A DNA stretch of 64,000 nucleotides from an uncultured bacterium (GTDB lineage: Bacteria; Verrucomicrobiota; Lentisphaeria; Victivallales; UBA1829). Under the pieces are notes generated by a model. It had not been told where the DNA came from and searched no databases. It saw nothing but the letters and a program-made list of their open reading frames with translations. Below are positions 7,714 through 16,640 of this stretch, piece after piece. The stretch is from contig CASEYW010000159.1 of assembly GCA_949292215.1 (NCBI GenBank), positions 1-64,000 of the forward strand, given 5' to 3'. The first letter of the stretch is position 1. Every line of letters begins with the position of its first letter. Made by a program: the position numbers and the translations under genes.

Positions 7714-10638
7714 ATGAAAAAACTCTTTTTTTTAGCAGCAGCAATGGCTGTCCTGCTCCCGGCGGGAGCGACAGGAGGTGAAATGAAATCAGGCAGGGAT
7801 CTCTCCGGAAACCGATACCAGTTTGTACAGAATGATCCATTCGATTCGCGAATTTACAAATTGCCGAACGGATTGACTCTTTTTCTGTCCCGGAATCCGG
7901 CCACACCGCGCGTCTCTGTGCTGACCATCGTCCGCGCAGGGTCCACAGACGAGCCTGCCAATTCCACCGGACTTGCCCATTATTTCGAACACATGATGTT
8001 CAAAGGGACCAGCCGGATGGGAACTCTCGACTGGGAAAAGGAAAAACCGCTCCTGGAAAAGATTTCAGCCCTGTTTGAACAGCGGAAGCAGGAGAAGGAT
8101 CCAGCGGTCAAGAAAAAACTCTATGCAGAGATTGACAAACTTTCCAGTCAGGCGGCGAAATATGCGACGGCGGGGGAATTTTCGAAACTGGCCTCCTCAG
8201 TCGGCACCGGCGGACTCAATGCAGCAACCGGACTTGATTTCACAGTCTACATGGGAGAAGTTCCCGCCAATGAACTCGGTAAATATCTGAAACTGGACGC
8301 GGAACGCTTTTCCGGCCCCGTTCTCCGTCTGTTTCATACCGAACTGGAAACAGTGTACGAGGAATTCAACCGGAGCCAGGACAGGGACTCCTCCGTTTCG
8401 TATGAAGCGCTCAGCCGGGCGATTCTGCCGACTCATCCCGCGGGAAGACCCATCATAGGCGAACCGGAACATCTGAAAAATCCGTCGATGAAGGATATTA
8501 TGAAATTCTTCGAGGACTATTATGTCCCCGGCAATATGGCAATCGCTCTGGTCGGCGACATTGAGTTTGAAAAGGCCTATCGTCTTGTTTCGGAAACCTT
8601 CGGCAGACTGCCTGCTGGAACGGCCCCGGAACGGAGAATGCCCGTCGAAAAACCGCTGGAGAAAAACATCACATTGAATGTGAGAGGGCCCGAAGCGGAG
8701 CATGTCCGGATCGGATTCCGAATCGACAGCAACAAACGGAATTCCGCATTGCTGACCCTTGTCTCGCGTCTTCTGCGCGATTCCGGCTACGGCATGCTGG
8801 AACAGAATCTTGTCCGGACCCAGAAGCTTCTGGGCGCCGGAGCGTATCCCCGGAACGGACGGGAATATATGCTTCTGCTGCTTGACGGCACACCCCGTGC
8901 GGGACAATCCCTTGACGAAGTCTCCGCTCTGCTTCTCGGGGAAATCGGAAAACTCCGCACCGGAAATTATGAAGACTGGCGCATCGGCGCTGTCGCGGAA
9001 AACTGCCGGGTCACGCTCGCAGAGATTCGCGAAGGGGACAACATGAATCTCGCATGGAAATTCGCCGATCTTTTCGTCAACGGCGATTCCTATGCGGATC
9101 TGCTGGACACACCCGATATCATCGCCGGATTCACGAAAAAAGATGTTTCCGATTTCATCAACCGCTATTTCAAACATTATGTTCGAGTGAACAAGCAGAC
9201 GGGCGCTCCCGATTCCCGGGTCAAAGTTGCCAAACCAAAGATCACTCCGATTGCCCTGAATTCAAAGAAGGAGTCAGCATACAGCCGGGAATTTCTTGCG
9301 CTCCCGCCCTCCCCGCCTATTGCACCGCAATATGTGGACATCGAAAAAGATATTTCGACTCTGGAACTTCCAAACGGAATCACCGTCAAACGCATGAACC
9401 GGTATTCGAGTCCGGAGCTCTTCCACGCTGAACGCGTGATCGATATTTCCAAATACAACGATCCCAGACTCGAACTTGCGCTCGGATATCTGGACTACCT
9501 CGGAACGGATCGCTATACTGCCGAAACGCTGCGCCAGGAATTCTACAAACTCGGTGTAAACTTCGAGTTCTCCATCGATAAATACCAGATGACGGCGGAA
9601 CTCTCCGGTCCGGCGAAAAATCTTGTTCGTTCGGTAGAGCTTCTGGAACATTTCATTCACAATGCCAAACCGGATGAAAGCGCATATCGCATGTTTGTCG
9701 ACGGGATTCTCAAGGACCGCGCTGACGCCAAGCTCAATCCAGGTGCTGTCTTTCAGAGAACGGCCAGTTACGCATGGTACGGCAAACACAATCCGCAGAC
9801 CGATCTTCTCAGCGAACAGGAGTTGAAAAAAATGAAGCCGGAAGAACTTCTGACTCTGCTTCGCACAGTCTTTTCTTCCTACAAAAACACGTTCGCTTAC
9901 GCAGGACCGGATTCCCTCGAAACGGTGGCAGGCGCCGCAAAACACATACGTCCGACAGGCAGGAAAACACCTCCCCGCGCGGTCAAGTATACACCGAGGG
10001 AAGTGGTCAAACCGAAAATCTACCTTGTCGATTTCGACACGGTACAGATGCGTGTCGGCTTCACCTCGCGCGGTCCGCTTTTCTCCCTGGGGACTCTGCC
10101 TTACGGCGATCTCTTCAACGAATATTTCTGTTCCGGACTTGATTCCATTGTGTTTCAGGAGATCCGCGAAGCACGCGCGCTTGCCTATTCCGCAGGCGGT
10201 TTCTATGAACAGATTCAGGAAAAGGGACGCCACAACGTCATCTATATGGTTGCAGGGACCCAGAGCGACAAACTCTTCGAAGTCATCCAGACGATGCAGG
10301 CAATTCTGAAGAAGATGCCGGCGTATGAAGGGAAATTCAACAGCTCGAAAGACGCTCTTTTGAAACGTCTCGAAACAGAGCGTATTACCGGACTGGAACT
10401 GCTCAATTTCGAAAAGAAAATGAAGCGCATCGGAACAACACGCGACTGGCGTCCCGCAGAATTCAAAACCGTCCGGAACATGACTCTGCCAGAGCTTGCG
10501 GATTTCTACGGAAAAAATCTCGCACCTCTGAATTACGACATCCTGATCGTCGGCAAAACCTCCCTGATCGACCGCAAAAAACTCGCCCGGTACGGAGAAA
10601 TTGTGGAATTGAAACTGGAGGATATCTTCGGATACTGA
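7714..10638 (+). CDS. secreted M16-family (insulinase/pitrilysin-like) zinc peptidase
   Basis: 974 residues from the ATG at 7714 (AAGGAAAT upstream). Signal peptide MKKLFFLAAAMAVLLPAGAT. The inverted zinc motif HYFEH lies at residues 89-93 in GLAHYFEHMMFKG, and the downstream Glu ligand is in ETVYEEFNR (about 212-220). A second, inactive M16 half follows from about residue 500 and lacks HxxEH, as in one-chain two-half members of the family. Periplasmic degradation of peptides is likely. It is transcribed alone after the hisG terminator, and a two-hairpin element lies just after its stop. Confidence 0.9.
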   Translation: MKKLFFLAAAMAVLLPAGATGGEMKSGRDLSGNRYQFVQNDPFDSRIYKLPNGLTLFLSRNPATPRVSVLTIVRAGSTDEPANSTGLAHYFEHMMFKGTSRMGTLDWEKEKPLLEKISALFEQRKQEKDPAVKKKLYAEIDKLSSQAAKYATAGEFSKLASSVGTGGLNAATGLDFTVYMGEVPANELGKYLKLDAERFSGPVLRLFHTELETVYEEFNRSQDRDSSVSYEALSRAILPTHPAGRPIIGEPEHLKNPSMKDIMKFFEDYYVPGNMAIALVGDIEFEKAYRLVSETFGRLPAGTAPERRMPVEKPLEKNITLNVRGPEAEHVRIGFRIDSNKRNSALLTLVSRLLRDSGYGMLEQNLVRTQKLLGAGAYPRNGREYMLLLLDGTPRAGQSLDEVSALLLGEIGKLRTGNYEDWRIGAVAENCRVTLAEIREGDNMNLAWKFADLFVNGDSYADLLDTPDIIAGFTKKDVSDFINRYFKHYVRVNKQTGAPDSRVKVAKPKITPIALNSKKESAYSREFLALPPSPPIAPQYVDIEKDISTLELPNGITVKRMNRYSSPELFHAERVIDISKYNDPRLELALGYLDYLGTDRYTAETLRQEFYKLGVNFEFSIDKYQMTAELSGPAKNLVRSVELLEHFIHNAKPDESAYRMFVDGILKDRADAKLNPGAVFQRTASYAWYGKHNPQTDLLSEQELKKMKPEELLTLLRTVFSSYKNTFAYAGPDSLETVAGAAKHIRPTGRKTPPRAVKYTPREVVKPKIYLVDFDTVQMRVGFTSRGPLFSLGTLPYGDLFNEYFCSGLDSIVFQEIREARALAYSAGGFYEQIQEKGRHNVIYMVAGTQSDKLFEVIQTMQAILKKMPAYEGKFNSSKDALLKRLETERITGLELLNFEKKMKRIGTTRDWRPAEFKTVRNMTLPELADFYGKNLAPLNYDILIVGKTSLIDRKKLARYGEIVELKLEDIFGY

Positions 10639-10664
10639 TCCATCGGAAATCATCCGAATGTCAG

Positions 10665-10765
10665 AGCCTTTGCACATAAGCGTAAAGGTTCCCGGATAGA
10701 GTAAAGAAAAGGGGAAAGCGAGGGGAGAAAAACCGCTTTTCAAAGCGTTTTTCGCTCCTTGCATT
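10665..10765 (+). repeat. two-hairpin dispersed element, copy A
   Basis: About 100 bases, 27 after the M16 stop. First hairpin CCTTTGC...AAAGG (10667-10688). The second is built on GCGAGGGGAG (10718-) and CCGCTTTTCAAAGCG (10733-10747). The same architecture with the same spacing recurs at 36599-36701. In this copy the outer stem is imperfect, so it is a poorer terminator than copy B. Confidence 0.55.
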
Positions 10766-10818
10766 CCGCTTCCTGAAAAACGCAAGCGCACAGGAACAGG
10801 CTTCCACCTGCCTCTCTT

Positions 10819-11739
10819 TTACAAAGCGATCACAGCGATTCCAGCAACCGTCAGGCAAAACGAAAGCACTGCCGGAACAGACGCTTTTTCTCTCAGGACC
10901 AGAAGACTGTAAAGGAAAAATCCGGCAATGCAGGTGCCGAGAACAACCGGATATGCAACCGAACCGATTCCAGCCTTGGCAAGCAGATCAAAACTGCGGT
11001 ACATAAAAACACAGAGCGTCAGTCCATTGACCGCCGCAAGCGCAACGGCAAGCAGAAGAGTCTGCCGGATCCATGCCTGTTTTTCCGTCTTCGATCCGGA
11101 ATCCGGAATCCTGCCGCGGACGAACAGCAGGTACAGTCCGGCAACAACCGCGATCCCGATCTGCATAACCAGTCCTTTCTGCAGATTCGAAAAACGTTCG
11201 ATTCCGGAAAGATAGGAGGGAATATTCGCAGCGGTCTGCGTAATTCCCGCGGAAAACAGTGATGCCAGCGCCCAGAGAAACCATTTCCGATTCCCCGGAT
11301 TCTGCGTTTTTTCCATTTTCTGCGCAGCTCCCGCAAGGACGATTCCCACGACGATCAGAGCAACCCCTGCAAAACGGGGTGCTTCCGGAGGAACATGAAA
11401 AAAAAGAATCCCCGTCAGGAATGGAAAGATCAGCGCGGAATTCGCCAGAGACCAGACGATTCCATTGTGTCCGCTCTTCATTGCCTGCCGGATCAGCAGA
11501 AAGGTGATAAAATTGCCAACCCCTGCCAGAAGCATCAGCAGATTGACCGCAACAGCGTTTTCTCCGGAAAGAACCATTCCACTTCCCGGAAGCATCGGCC
11601 AGAGACAGATCAGCAAAAGCGCTCCGATTCCCTGGATCAGCGCCATGCTCAGTTTTCGTTTTGCAGCGGCACTGGTAATAATGCCGATTCCCATCAGAAT
11701 CAGACCCGAAAGAATCCCATACAGAAGCCCCGGAATCAT
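10819..11739 (-). CDS. EamA/DMT-type membrane transporter
   Basis: 306 residues with about ten hydrophobic segments in two halves, the arrangement of drug/metabolite transporter superfamily exporters or sugar-uptake relatives. A cytoplasmic loop (GRIPDSGSKTEKQAW) lies at about residues 205-220. The ATG at 11739 follows AGGGAAT and lies 5 bases after the stop of the upstream flippase-like gene, so the two are translated together. The substrate cannot be read from sequence. Confidence 0.75.
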   Translation of the reverse strand: MIPGLLYGILSGLILMGIGIITSAAAKRKLSMALIQGIGALLLICLWPMLPGSGMVLSGENAVAVNLLMLLAGVGNFITFLLIRQAMKSGHNGIVWSLANSALIFPFLTGILFFHVPPEAPRFAGVALIVVGIVLAGAAQKMEKTQNPGNRKWFLWALASLFSAGITQTAANIPSYLSGIERFSNLQKGLVMQIGIAVVAGLYLLFVRGRIPDSGSKTEKQAWIRQTLLLAVALAAVNGLTLCVFMYRSFDLLAKAGIGSVAYPVVLGTCIAGFFLYSLLVLREKASVPAVLSFCLTVAGIAVIAL

Positions 11740-11744
11740 GTCTT

Positions 11745-12734
11745 CTATTCCCTGCGTTTATGCGAGGAACCGATGAAGAACAGTCCGCCCAGCAGATTGA
11801 ATGCGATAATAATCATCGTAAAAGAGAGCGCTGTGGCAAGGGCCTGCTGCGGATCCATCCCCGCAGACTGAAGAATGTTTTTGACAAAAAAATCACGGGC
11901 ACCGATCCCGGACGGTGTCATAGGCAGGAGCCCCGCGATGTTTCCCAGCGTGATCGCCTCCATCGAAACCCCCGCCGAGGTCCACTCCGGATCCACTCCG
12001 TGAGCCACCAGAAAACCTGCTACTCCCAGGACCAGATTCACAAACACCATGCTGGCAGCAACACAGATGACAATCTCTTTTCTGCACTCCTTGTAAGAGT
12101 CGATGGCATCGGCTACTTTCGAAAACATACCATGAGAAAAACGATCGGCGAGATCCTTCATCCGGCAGTAGAGCCCGATCCGTTCCAATCGCCTGTGCTG
12201 AAATACAACAACCGATGCGAGCAGCCCGCAAACACTCCCTGCCACAAGAAGCCAGATCAGAGCTGCCGTCACTCCGGATTCCATATCCATATAGCGCAGA
12301 CAGAACGGCAGCATCAGAAGCGCCACCAGAAAAATTCCGATCATACCGGTGAAACGATCCATAAGAATCGTAAAGGCTCCGTCGAATTTCTGTTCCTTCG
12401 GTACCTTGGCAGTCAGAAATCCGATACGAACCAGATCTCCGCCGATCGCTCCGCCAGGAATCACAAGAGAAAAGAAAAACGACTGCATAGTCAGCGATAC
12501 GGCGTCACGCAGAGAACATTCAATTTTCTGCGCTTTCAGCAATAGATGCCATCTCCACGCATTCGCAAAAATGTGAAGCGCATACAGCGCGAATGCCGCC
12601 GTAAGCCACACAGGATGAATGGAACGGAAGGTCGCGGCAAGTCCTTCGGAATTGTTCCGGATCAGGAATGCGACAATCGCTCCGGCAACCAGCAGCTTGA
12701 GCAGAGGAGCCATTATTTTTTTCAAGAGATTCAT
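11745..12734 (-). CDS. lysylphosphatidylglycerol synthetase-type (UPF0104) integral membrane protein
   Basis: 329 residues from the ATG at 12734; the frame continues upstream to 12839 without a ribosome site. It has about eight membrane segments and typical family stretches: ANAWRWHLLLKAQ near residue 60, FFFSLVIPGGAIGGDLVR near 90, and GLLPMTPSGIGARDFFV near 270. The family includes the flippase domain of MprF and many proteins of unknown substrate linked to lipid or glycan export. There is no catalytic synthetase domain here. Operon with the EamA-type transporter downstream. Confidence 0.8.
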   Translation of the reverse strand: MNLLKKIMAPLLKLLVAGAIVAFLIRNNSEGLAATFRSIHPVWLTAAFALYALHIFANAWRWHLLLKAQKIECSLRDAVSLTMQSFFFSLVIPGGAIGGDLVRIGFLTAKVPKEQKFDGAFTILMDRFTGMIGIFLVALLMLPFCLRYMDMESGVTAALIWLLVAGSVCGLLASVVVFQHRRLERIGLYCRMKDLADRFSHGMFSKVADAIDSYKECRKEIVICVAASMVFVNLVLGVAGFLVAHGVDPEWTSAGVSMEAITLGNIAGLLPMTPSGIGARDFFVKNILQSAGMDPQQALATALSFTMIIIAFNLLGGLFFIGSSHKRRE

Positions 12735-13324
12735 TTCCAAGCAAATCCGTTCATTGTCAAGATCGGTTCCGGAATGGAAAATATAACTCCCGCAACCGGC
12801 TTTTACAATCCTTTGTGTAAAAATAAAATCCGCTTTCATTCCGAATCACACCGCATCAGCACACGGCTTCGGACATTCAAAGCAAATCTCCGGAATGGAT
12901 GTCTTCCCAGAAAAACATTGCTTTCCTGGAATCCGTGTTCTCACAAAAATCAATGGAAATCAGATTACATTTTTTAAATCTTTTTTCCCCTCTTTTTTGA
13001 TTGTATTGAACCGGATAAATGCTAAATTACTGCGAAAAATGAATTGAACAGACCGGACAAACCGAGTCATTTTCATTTTTGTTCGATCTCTGTTCCATCA
13101 TTTGCAAACATGAATGTTCAACTTCCGAAATCAGACAGGAACGGGAACAAAAAGGAAGTACAGCTGTCTGACAGGATAAAAAACTTTTCTGCGGAAAATC
13201 GGAAAGGAAACGAGAACTCTTCCGGCATGAAGATTTTTCCATGCACGGGCTTTCTCCGGTTCACTTCCTCCACGCTGTGAAAACAATCTCCACAGAAGTT
13301 GAACAACGGAAGGATGCAAAATCC
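12735..13324. other. 590-base gap without a convincing gene
   Basis: Only short, low-quality frames are present. A weak promoter-like TTGTAT/TAAATT pair (13001-13028, plus strand) lies about 300 bases before the small zinc-finger gene. I see no RNA gene or repeat. Confidence 0.5.
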
Positions 13325-13540
13325 ATGAAACATTATTCTAAAGAGGAACTGAAACTGTTCCGGAACCGGGAGCTCAGTCTCTGGAATCAGATGGTCTGCA
13401 GAGCTCACCTGAAAAAGTGTACCGGTTGCCGGACTCTTCTGCAGAGTCTGGAAAAGGACAGTCCGCTCCTGAATACTCTGCAGGAAAGCGTCAGAGTCCT
13501 CAATGAACTGGCAGATTTGCGAATCAAAAATCGGAAGTGA
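13325..13540 (+). CDS. small zf-HC2-like protein
   Basis: 71 residues from the ATG at 13325 (GGAAGGA upstream). It carries AHLKKCTGC, the H-x3-C-x2-C zinc-binding motif of the anti-sigma-factor HC2 zinc finger, within a helical sequence (YSKEELKLFRNREL...). There is no membrane segment and no sigma-factor gene next to it, so an anti-sigma role is only a family-based possibility. Some longer in-frame starts exist (13241) but lack ribosome sites. Confidence 0.5.
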   Translation: MKHYSKEELKLFRNRELSLWNQMVCRAHLKKCTGCRTLLQSLEKDSPLLNTLQESVRVLNELADLRIKNRK

Positions 13541-13620
13541 CTTCCATGAAATCCCATCCACAGCCAATTCTGAAAGGACTCTTTTCAAGCCCCCGGTATG
13601 ATCGAAACGGGATCCTCAAA

Positions 13621-13658
13621 AAAGAAAAAAAATGCCCGGAATATCCATCGGGAGCATT
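13621..13658 (-). terminator. intrinsic terminator for the 13824 gene
   Basis: On the minus strand AATGCTCCCG and CGGGCATT arms (13658-13631) are followed by eight T. It is the only T-tailed hairpin downstream of the minus-strand gene pair. Confidence 0.6.
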
Positions 13659-13689
13659 CTGAAAGAAAGAAAACTGTTTTCTTGATCAC

Positions 13690-13741
13690 TCAAAGGATGA
13701 ATATAACATCGTGGATTAAAAAACTTTTTTTCATCCTTTGA
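13690..13741. repeat. perfect 12-base inverted repeat in an intergenic region
   Basis: TCAAAGGATGAA (13690-13701) and TTCATCCTTTGA (13730-13741) with a 28-base AT-rich loop. No gene overlaps it. A second palindrome, ATGCCCGG/CCGGGCAT, follows at 13776-13795. Confidence 0.5.
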
Positions 13742-13823
13742 ATTCACAATAAAACAGGGATTCTTTCTACACAGAATGCCCGGAGATCCGGGCATCTTTG
13801 TTACACCAAACTTTCAAACAGCA

Positions 13824-14459
13824 TCAGCGGGGAGGCGGTCCGCGGTGTACCGCCGTTTTTCCTGTTGCCGCACGGCGCCTGACAAGATCCTGGAAGAACT
13901 TCTGACGAGCTGCCCGGACTTCCGGAGCCGTTGTCTCAATCCGGTTCTTCATCATCGCCGCCATCTGATTCTGGGAAGGACGGCGACGCTCCCGAGATTC
14001 CCCGTCTTTCGTTCCGGCAGCATTCCGTTCCGCCCGGCGTTTAGCGAATTCCGCCATCCGCTGGTCCTGCTCGGCGATTTTCCGATCCAGGTATTGTTCC
14101 TTTTCCGCTTTCGACATTTTGAAATACGCTCTGAGCTCTTCCAGCATTTTCTTTTCCTGAAGAGCGCGTATGTTTTCAAACATCGCCCTGCGCTGCGCCT
14201 CGGTCATAGACGCCGCGATTTTACGCGGATTCCCGCGATTTTCCCGCGACGGACGCATCCGTTTGAGGTACTCCTCCTGTTTCGCATCCGGAAGTTTTTT
14301 GAATCCCGGCGATGCGATGAACGCGGCAAGATCCTCCGGTTTATCCGACTTCGGCGCAGGGGTCGAAAAGAGTGCCACAAGAATGACAATCAATCCGATT
14401 GTCAACAGAATAGCCGCTGTTAGTGAAAATTTCAAATGCTTCAGCATAAAATTGACCAT
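13824..14459 (-). CDS. membrane-anchored, charged hypothetical protein
   Basis: 211 residues, unrecognised. One N-terminal membrane segment (about residues 12-32: TAAILLTIGLIVILVALF), then a long charged helical region rich in Arg, Lys, Glu, Gln and Met (AEQDQRMAEFAKRRAERN) and a basic Pro-rich end (VHRGPPPR). The ATG at 14459 has AAGGATT upstream and follows the pseudopilin gene by 13 bases, so it is co-transcribed with it. No hydrolase is next to this pseudopilin; this protein takes that place. Function unknown. Confidence 0.65.
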   Translation of the reverse strand: MVNFMLKHLKFSLTAAILLTIGLIVILVALFSTPAPKSDKPEDLAAFIASPGFKKLPDAKQEEYLKRMRPSRENRGNPRKIAASMTEAQRRAMFENIRALQEKKMLEELRAYFKMSKAEKEQYLDRKIAEQDQRMAEFAKRRAERNAAGTKDGESRERRRPSQNQMAAMMKNRIETTAPEVRAARQKFFQDLVRRRAATGKTAVHRGPPPR

Positions 14460-14472
14460 TTTTTTACAATCC

Positions 14473-15081
14473 TTACTTTAAATCACCGACGTGTCCGTCG
14501 GCAAAAACATAGTTTGCGGCCCCCGGAGTTCCGGCAGGTCCGTGATAAGGGCGGTAATCGTGCATCAGCATCGCGCGGCTGCGGTCGTTCACACGGCGCA
14601 TGAAACCGTTGCACTCGTAACTGGAACCTTCGCGTTCGAAATCGGTTTTGCTGTCGCTGGTGGAGTAATCGCTGCCGGTATCCTTGACGGCATCGTTGTC
14701 ATCCTCGTCGGTGTATTGCCCGATCGGATCTTCCACGGCCCCTCTGTCAGATGGACAGCGGAAAACGTTCATGCCGCTGCTGATCTCCTGTTCCAGCAGT
14801 TCCCGGATGCTGGGAATATAAGACGGGTTCCCGAAGGTCCTTTCCGCTTCCGAACGCTTGGACGGCATCACACAGACCTGCGGCATCTGCTTGAAATCGT
14901 TGCTGTACGTCTTGAAAGCAATTCCAAGCTGTTTGAGATTGCTTTTGCAGGAAACACTCTGTGCTTTGGCACGCGCTTTATTCAGCGCGGGAAGAAGCAG
15001 TCCTGCTAGAATCGCTATAACAGAAACTACCACCAGCAATTCTATTAATGTAAAATTCCGTTGTTTTTTCATCTGATTCAT
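14473..15081 (-). CDS. prepilin-like (type II secretion pseudopilin-type) protein with H...DG tail
   Basis: 202 residues. The basic leader MNQMKKQRN is followed by [20 protein letters not shown], the prepilin peptidase site with Glu5, and the conserved [10 protein letters not shown]. The soluble part ends in [14 protein letters not shown], the DG-containing C-terminal signature common in Lentisphaerae and Planctomycetes proteins of this kind. GGGAGATG precedes the ATG at 15081. Likely processed and anchored in the inner membrane or built into a pseudopilus; a specific partner is not known. Confidence 0.85.
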   Translation of the reverse strand: MNQMKKQRNFTLIELLVVVSVIAILAGLLLPALNKARAKAQSVSCKSNLKQLGIAFKTYSNDFKQMPQVCVMPSKRSEAERTFGNPSYIPSIRELLEQEISSGMNVFRCPSDRGAVEDPIGQYTDEDDNDAVKDTGSDYSTSDSKTDFEREGSSYECNGFMRRVNDRSRAMLMHDYRPYHGPAGTPGAANYVFADGHVGDLK

Positions 15082-15375
15082 TTTTCATCTCCCGGTTTGC
15101 ACATAAAAACGCGGAGAAAGGCGGATTTATTGTGCGCGTTCCGTTTAAAATCCTGCCACCCCGGATTGACAGGAGGAAAAACCGTCCAATTCCATTCCGG
15201 AAATCCGCATCGTAGCATTTGATTTTTTTCCGAATTGGATTACATTGACGGAAACAGAATATGCGGGCCCAATCCGGAAGGAACCGAAACTCCGCCAGGA
15301 AAGCGGGAACGGACTCCATTCTTTGTTCAACAACCGGAAATCCGCGGAATCTTACAGATCAGGAGCAATCATACG

Positions 15376-15786
15376 ATGTCAATGCTGGGATCCATCATCA
15401 AAACTTTTCTGAAATCCGAAATTGACAGCAATGTCAAAAAATACATTTCCGTTCTTTCCGGCGAACTGGATCACAAGGACCTGAAACTGGATCTGAATGT
15501 CAAACTTTCAGACATTGAAGTAAAGTTTACCGGAACCGGTCTCCTTGCAAACAAGGAGGAAAAAGTAAATACGGAACACGTGAACACTTATACCTACACG
15601 GAAAATACCGGCGATGGCAATCACCGCAGCGTTCTGAACAATCCCGATCATTTCAGTCTGAATCTGAATCTGCAGGGAGACAACACTCTCAACGGATTGA
15701 AATTCAGCAAGGAATTCATGGGAATGGGCGTCAAAATTCTCTCAGTCTCCTATAAATTCGACATCCGGGGAAAAGCGGAATTCTGA
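15376..15786 (+). CDS. hypothetical protein
   Basis: 136 residues from the ATG at 15376 (AGGAG upstream). No signal peptide or membrane segment; unrecognised. The N-terminus is helical (MSMLGSIIKTFLKSEIDSN) and the rest alternates as in beta-strands (KLDLNVKLSDIEVKFTGTG). Divergent from the pseudopilin gene. A weak TTGATT/TACATT promoter pair lies at 15219-15246. Cytoplasmic, function unknown. Confidence 0.55.
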   Translation: MSMLGSIIKTFLKSEIDSNVKKYISVLSGELDHKDLKLDLNVKLSDIEVKFTGTGLLANKEEKVNTEHVNTYTYTENTGDGNHRSVLNNPDHFSLNLNLQGDNTLNGLKFSKEFMGMGVKILSVSYKFDIRGKAEF

Positions 15787-15808
15787 CGTCCCGCCATCTT
15801 TGCCGTCT

Positions 15809-16564
15809 TCAGAAGAAAATCAGCTTCAACGCGGCAATGATGGAGAAGATCACAACAATCTTGTTGAACCACTCCTGCGAAATGTGTTTCAGCATGACAA
15901 TTCCAACGATTGCGCCAAGAATAATAAAGGGCAGCATAATCAGGTCCGCCATTGCGGATTGCAGTGTGATCCGCTCCTGGCAGACAAAGATCGGCAGCTT
16001 GGTCCAGTTCATCAGCAGGAAGAACCATGCGCCGGTTCCCACATACTCCTTTTTCTCCAGCTTCAGCGCCAGAAAATAGAGCGCCATGACAGGACCTGCG
16101 GCGTTGGCAATCAAAGTTGTGAATCCGGCAAGGAAACCGGCCGTTGCTCCGAATGTCCAATGTGTTGGAATCCGTTTTGCATCCTTCAAAACATAGTCCT
16201 TGACGATGCTGATTCCACAGAGGAAAAGAACGATGATGCCGATCGTCACCGCCATGGTCCGGTCATTCAGCTGATTGACGAGCAGAGTTCCCGCCAGAAG
16301 CCCCGCCGCAGCCGCCGGAATCAGGCGCAGAATCAGGCGCCAGTTTGCGTTCCGGCGATACCAGATGACCGCAATCACATCCGCCATGCAGAGCATTCCC
16401 AGCTGAAGTCCTGTGGAAAGACGCGTCGGGAAAGTCATGGTCAGCAGAAGGACCGGGAGCAGTCCGATTCCGGGAATGCCCGTTTTGTTGAGCCCGATCA
16501 GAAGAGCGGAAGCAATCAGCGCAGCTGCGTTCCAGATTGTAAACCCGTCCAGAAAAGAATCCAT
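15809..16564 (-). CDS. TauE/SafE-type sulfite exporter-like permease
   Basis: 251 residues from the ATG at 16564, with GGAGATGG upstream; the frame extends to 16690 without a ribosome site. About eight membrane segments. Typical features are NKTGIPGIGLLPVLLLTM at the start of the first repeat and FATAGFLAGFTTLIANAAGPVMALYFL-like glycines at the second. The family carries anions such as sulfite, sulfoacetate or related organic acids across the inner membrane. It is separated from ahcY by a hairpin. Confidence 0.8.
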   Translation of the reverse strand: MDSFLDGFTIWNAAALIASALLIGLNKTGIPGIGLLPVLLLTMTFPTRLSTGLQLGMLCMADVIAVIWYRRNANWRLILRLIPAAAAGLLAGTLLVNQLNDRTMAVTIGIIVLFLCGISIVKDYVLKDAKRIPTHWTFGATAGFLAGFTTLIANAAGPVMALYFLALKLEKKEYVGTGAWFFLLMNWTKLPIFVCQERITLQSAMADLIMLPFIILGAIVGIVMLKHISQEWFNKIVVIFSIIAALKLIFF

Positions 16565-16585
16565 AGTTATTCCATCTCCGAAAAT

Positions 16586-16616
16586 CAGACAGGCGGCCGT
16601 TTCCGCCGCCTGTCTG
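16586..16616 (-). terminator. hairpin after ahcY
   Basis: Perfect 12-base arms (CAGACAGGCGGC / GCCGCCTGTCTG) with a 7-base loop, then ATTTTC on the minus strand. The T run is short, so termination may be partial. Confidence 0.55.
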
Positions 16617-16640
16617 CAAGTGAATCCTGTTGAATGCGAA

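Noticed and set aside
9274..10791. Minus-strand open frame opposite the M16 peptidase
   Set aside because: No signal peptide or domain; the plus strand carries a complete, motif-bearing gene.
13044..13280. 78-codon plus-strand open frame before the zf-HC2 gene
   Set aside because: No ribosome site, odd composition and no recognisable feature.
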